16,000 bases of DNA from Clostridiales bacterium. GTDB taxonomy: Bacteria > Bacillota > Clostridia > Oscillospirales > JAAYOS01. This document shows positions 14,567 to 16,000 of the stretch, piece by piece. The DNA lies in contig JAAYMG010000117.1 in assembly GCA_012521525.1 (NCBI GenBank), positions 1-16,000 on the forward strand. The letters run 5' to 3'. A model generated the notes under the pieces. That model had not been told where the DNA came from and searched no databases. It was given only the letters and a program-made list of their open reading frames with translations. Position numbers and translations under genes: made by a program. Every line of letters begins with the position of its first letter. The stretch's first letter is position 1.

Positions 14567-15280
14567 ATGAAAAAAGCAATTTCTGCCATACTGGCACTCA
14601 TGTTAGCTTGGGCTATAGCCCTACCGGCCGGGGCACTCGACGAGAAGTTCAACATGTCTTACATATACTTCGGCAGCCCGTCTGATTATTCGAATCTCGT
14701 GGACAGGACTCAGGACTCCGTGAATGAAGTGGCGCCCGCATATTTCTCGCTTACCAAAAAGGGAGAACTGGTGCTCACTCCGGCGGTGAGTACCGAATTC
14801 GTCTCTAAGATGCATGAAAAAGGAATACTCGTGGTGCCTTACATAACCAATGATTGGGTACAGGAGACTGGTATTGCCGCAATGAATAATAAGCATAAAC
14901 TCACTGATGACCTTGCTGCTGCCGTCAGGAAGTACGATCTTGACGGGATCAACGTGGACATCGAGAATCTTACGGAAAAGCAAAGGGATGATTATGTCGA
15001 GTTTGTCCGCCTGCTTAGGGAAAAGCTTCCGAAGGGAAAACGCATCGTGGTGGCGGTAGCGGCGAACCCCTGGGGAAGTACGACCGGTTGGGCCGGTTCG
15101 TATGATTACGCCGCACTTGCCAAATACTGCGACTATCTTATGATCATGGCCTATGATGAGAGTTATCAAGGCAGCAAGCCGGGACCTGTTGCGAGTATTT
15201 CTTTCGTGGAACGGTCGATCCAGTATGCCCTTAAGCATGTTTCCAGGGACAAGCTGGTTCTGGGCCTGCCGTTTTACTGA
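14567..15280 (+). CDS. GH18 glycosidase, N-terminal part, cut by an in-frame TGA
   Basis: The 237-residue frame begins with a signal peptide (about 1-23, ending AGA) and most of a GH18 barrel of the bacterial wall-glycosidase type. The catalytic motif DGINVDIE (126-133) is intact, with E133 as the likely proton donor; such enzymes cut chitin-like or peptidoglycan sugar chains outside the cell. The frame stops at TGA 15278 directly after GLPFY, where relatives read GLPFYGR; GGA to TGA is a single base change. Beyond it the same frame stays open to the window end and completes the barrel and SLH domains. The truncated product would lack the last barrel strands and the wall anchor, so it is probably inactive. 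The ATG is preceded by AGGGTG about 8 nt upstream. Sequencing error or read-through cannot be excluded. Confidence 0.88.
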   Translation: MKKAISAILALMLAWAIALPAGALDEKFNMSYIYFGSPSDYSNLVDRTQDSVNEVAPAYFSLTKKGELVLTPAVSTEFVSKMHEKGILVVPYITNDWVQETGIAAMNNKHKLTDDLAAAVRKYDLDGINVDIENLTEKQRDDYVEFVRLLREKLPKGKRIVVAVAANPWGSTTGWAGSYDYAALAKYCDYLMIMAYDESYQGSKPGPVASISFVERSIQYALKHVSRDKLVLGLPFY

Positions 15281-16000
15281 CGCATCTGGTCGACAAGCGG
15301 CAGCGCGATGAACGGATATGGTATTAGCAACTCCACAGTTGAGTCCCTGATAGCAAATTATCGAGGTTATGTCACCTTTGACAATGCAAGCAAATCAGCC
15401 CGTGCCACCATAACGGTCAAGTCGGGCGATAAGAAGCCGGTAATTGGCGGGAAGGCCCTTCCCGCAGGAACATATGTCATCTGGTATTCAAACGAACAGG
15501 CTATAAAGGCAGCACTGGACCTAGTGAGGAAATACGATCTTATGGGTACCGGCAGCTGGAGCCTGGGCCAGGAAACCGCCCGGACCTGGGATTATTACAA
15601 GCTTTGGCTTAACGGCGCCACCTTCGCGGATGTCCAGTACAGCTGGGCAAAGAAAGAAATACTTGCTGCCTATATGAACGGGTGGATGACAGGCATTTCT
15701 GCTGATAAATTTTCACCCGGTACCTCACTTACCCGGGCTGAGGCCACTACAGTTATCGTGAGAATGACAGGCCTGCCGGCTGAAAAGGGATCCCTTTTTG
15801 ATGATGCCATCGGTCATTGGGCAGAGGCTTATATCGACACAGCCAAGCGATACGGGCTGGTATCGGGAACCGGAGACAACAGTTTCGAGCCGGACAGACC
15901 GATCACCCGGGCTGAGATGGCCGTGCTGCTGAACAACATCCTGGGGTATAGCGCAGGCAGCAAGACATTCCGCGATGTTACAAAAGACAGGTATCCATGG
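15281..16000 (+). pseudogene. Downstream remainder of the GH18 gene: end of barrel and SLH domains
   Basis: These 240 codons continue the GH18 reading frame without another stop or a frameshift and run off the window. They begin RIWSTSGSAMNGYG and include the typical final barrel segments, YVIWYSNEQAIKAALDLVRKYDL and GSWSLGQE. Two SLH domains follow (about 15630-15775, with LTRAEATTVIVRM, and 15797-15950, with ITRAEMAVLLNNIL), and a third starts at about 15965. SLH domains bind secondary cell-wall polymers in Gram-positive bacteria, so the intact protein would be a wall-bound glycosidase. An ATG at 15308 could restart translation but has no convincing ribosome binding site and no signal peptide. 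The even conservation on both sides of the TGA suggests a recent mutation. Confidence 0.8.

Noticed and set aside
14621..15238. 205-residue antisense frame opposite the GH18 gene
   Set aside because: It mirrors the GH18 coding frame, which carries the catalytic motif; no features or start site support the antisense product.
15278..15280. UGA read as glycine (alternative genetic code)
   Set aside because: The TGA falls at a glycine position, but several other genes here (membrane-fusion, flavoprotein, MFS, AraC/phosphotransferase) end at TGA with normal family lengths, so the standard bacterial code fits.

Overview
The window looks like chromosomal DNA of a Gram-positive anaerobe, most likely a clostridial Firmicute. 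The reasons are the extended GGTGA-type ribosome binding sites, an S-layer-homology wall protein, a BlaI/BlaR1-type regulator pair, sugar-type ABC permeases without their own ATPase, a desulfoferrodoxin-like protein and a four-cysteine FNR-like regulator. The genus cannot be told from the sequence. No RNA genes, CRISPR arrays, insertion sequences or phage genes were seen.

Layout. (1) 1-2715, minus strand: a HlyD/MacA-like membrane-fusion protein followed by an FtsX/MacB-like permease that runs off the left edge. (2) 2829-2973: a decayed tandem array of 9/10-bp units. (3) 3001-7701, minus strand: a compact operon of a BlaI-family repressor, a MalF-type permease, an 800-residue fusion of a BlaR1-like M56 zinc protease with a complete sugar-type solute-binding domain, and a MalG-type permease. 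A TTGACA promoter and a perfect CTACAATTGTAG operator lie in front of it. The repressor and the MalF gene both appear to start at AUC, each placed 9 nt after a GTAGG motif. (4) 8081-9253, plus strand: a divergent exported or anchored protein with an acidic linker and a duplicated domain. (5) 9440-9859: a small flavin-type split-barrel protein. (6) 10037-12679, minus strand: an MFS drug exporter and an AraC-HTH/aminoglycoside-phosphotransferase fusion. (7) 12922-14342, plus strand: an FNR-like regulator with all four FNR cysteines aligned, then an XRE-HTH/desulfoferrodoxin fusion. (8) 14567-16000, plus strand: a GH18 glycosidase with SLH domains, broken by one in-frame TGA at a normally glycine position.

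The most interesting unit is region 3. In classical BlaR1 the extracellular sensor after the fourth membrane helix is a penicillin-binding-protein-like domain. Here that place is taken by a full family-1 solute-binding domain, and the gene sits between the two permease genes. My reading is that one membrane protein serves as substrate receptor and as the protease that relieves BlaI repression, so that uptake is induced through the receptor itself. The domain content and gene order are read directly from the sequence; the mechanism is inference. Regions 6 and 7 suggest drug defence and oxygen or superoxide response respectively, again by inference from domains.
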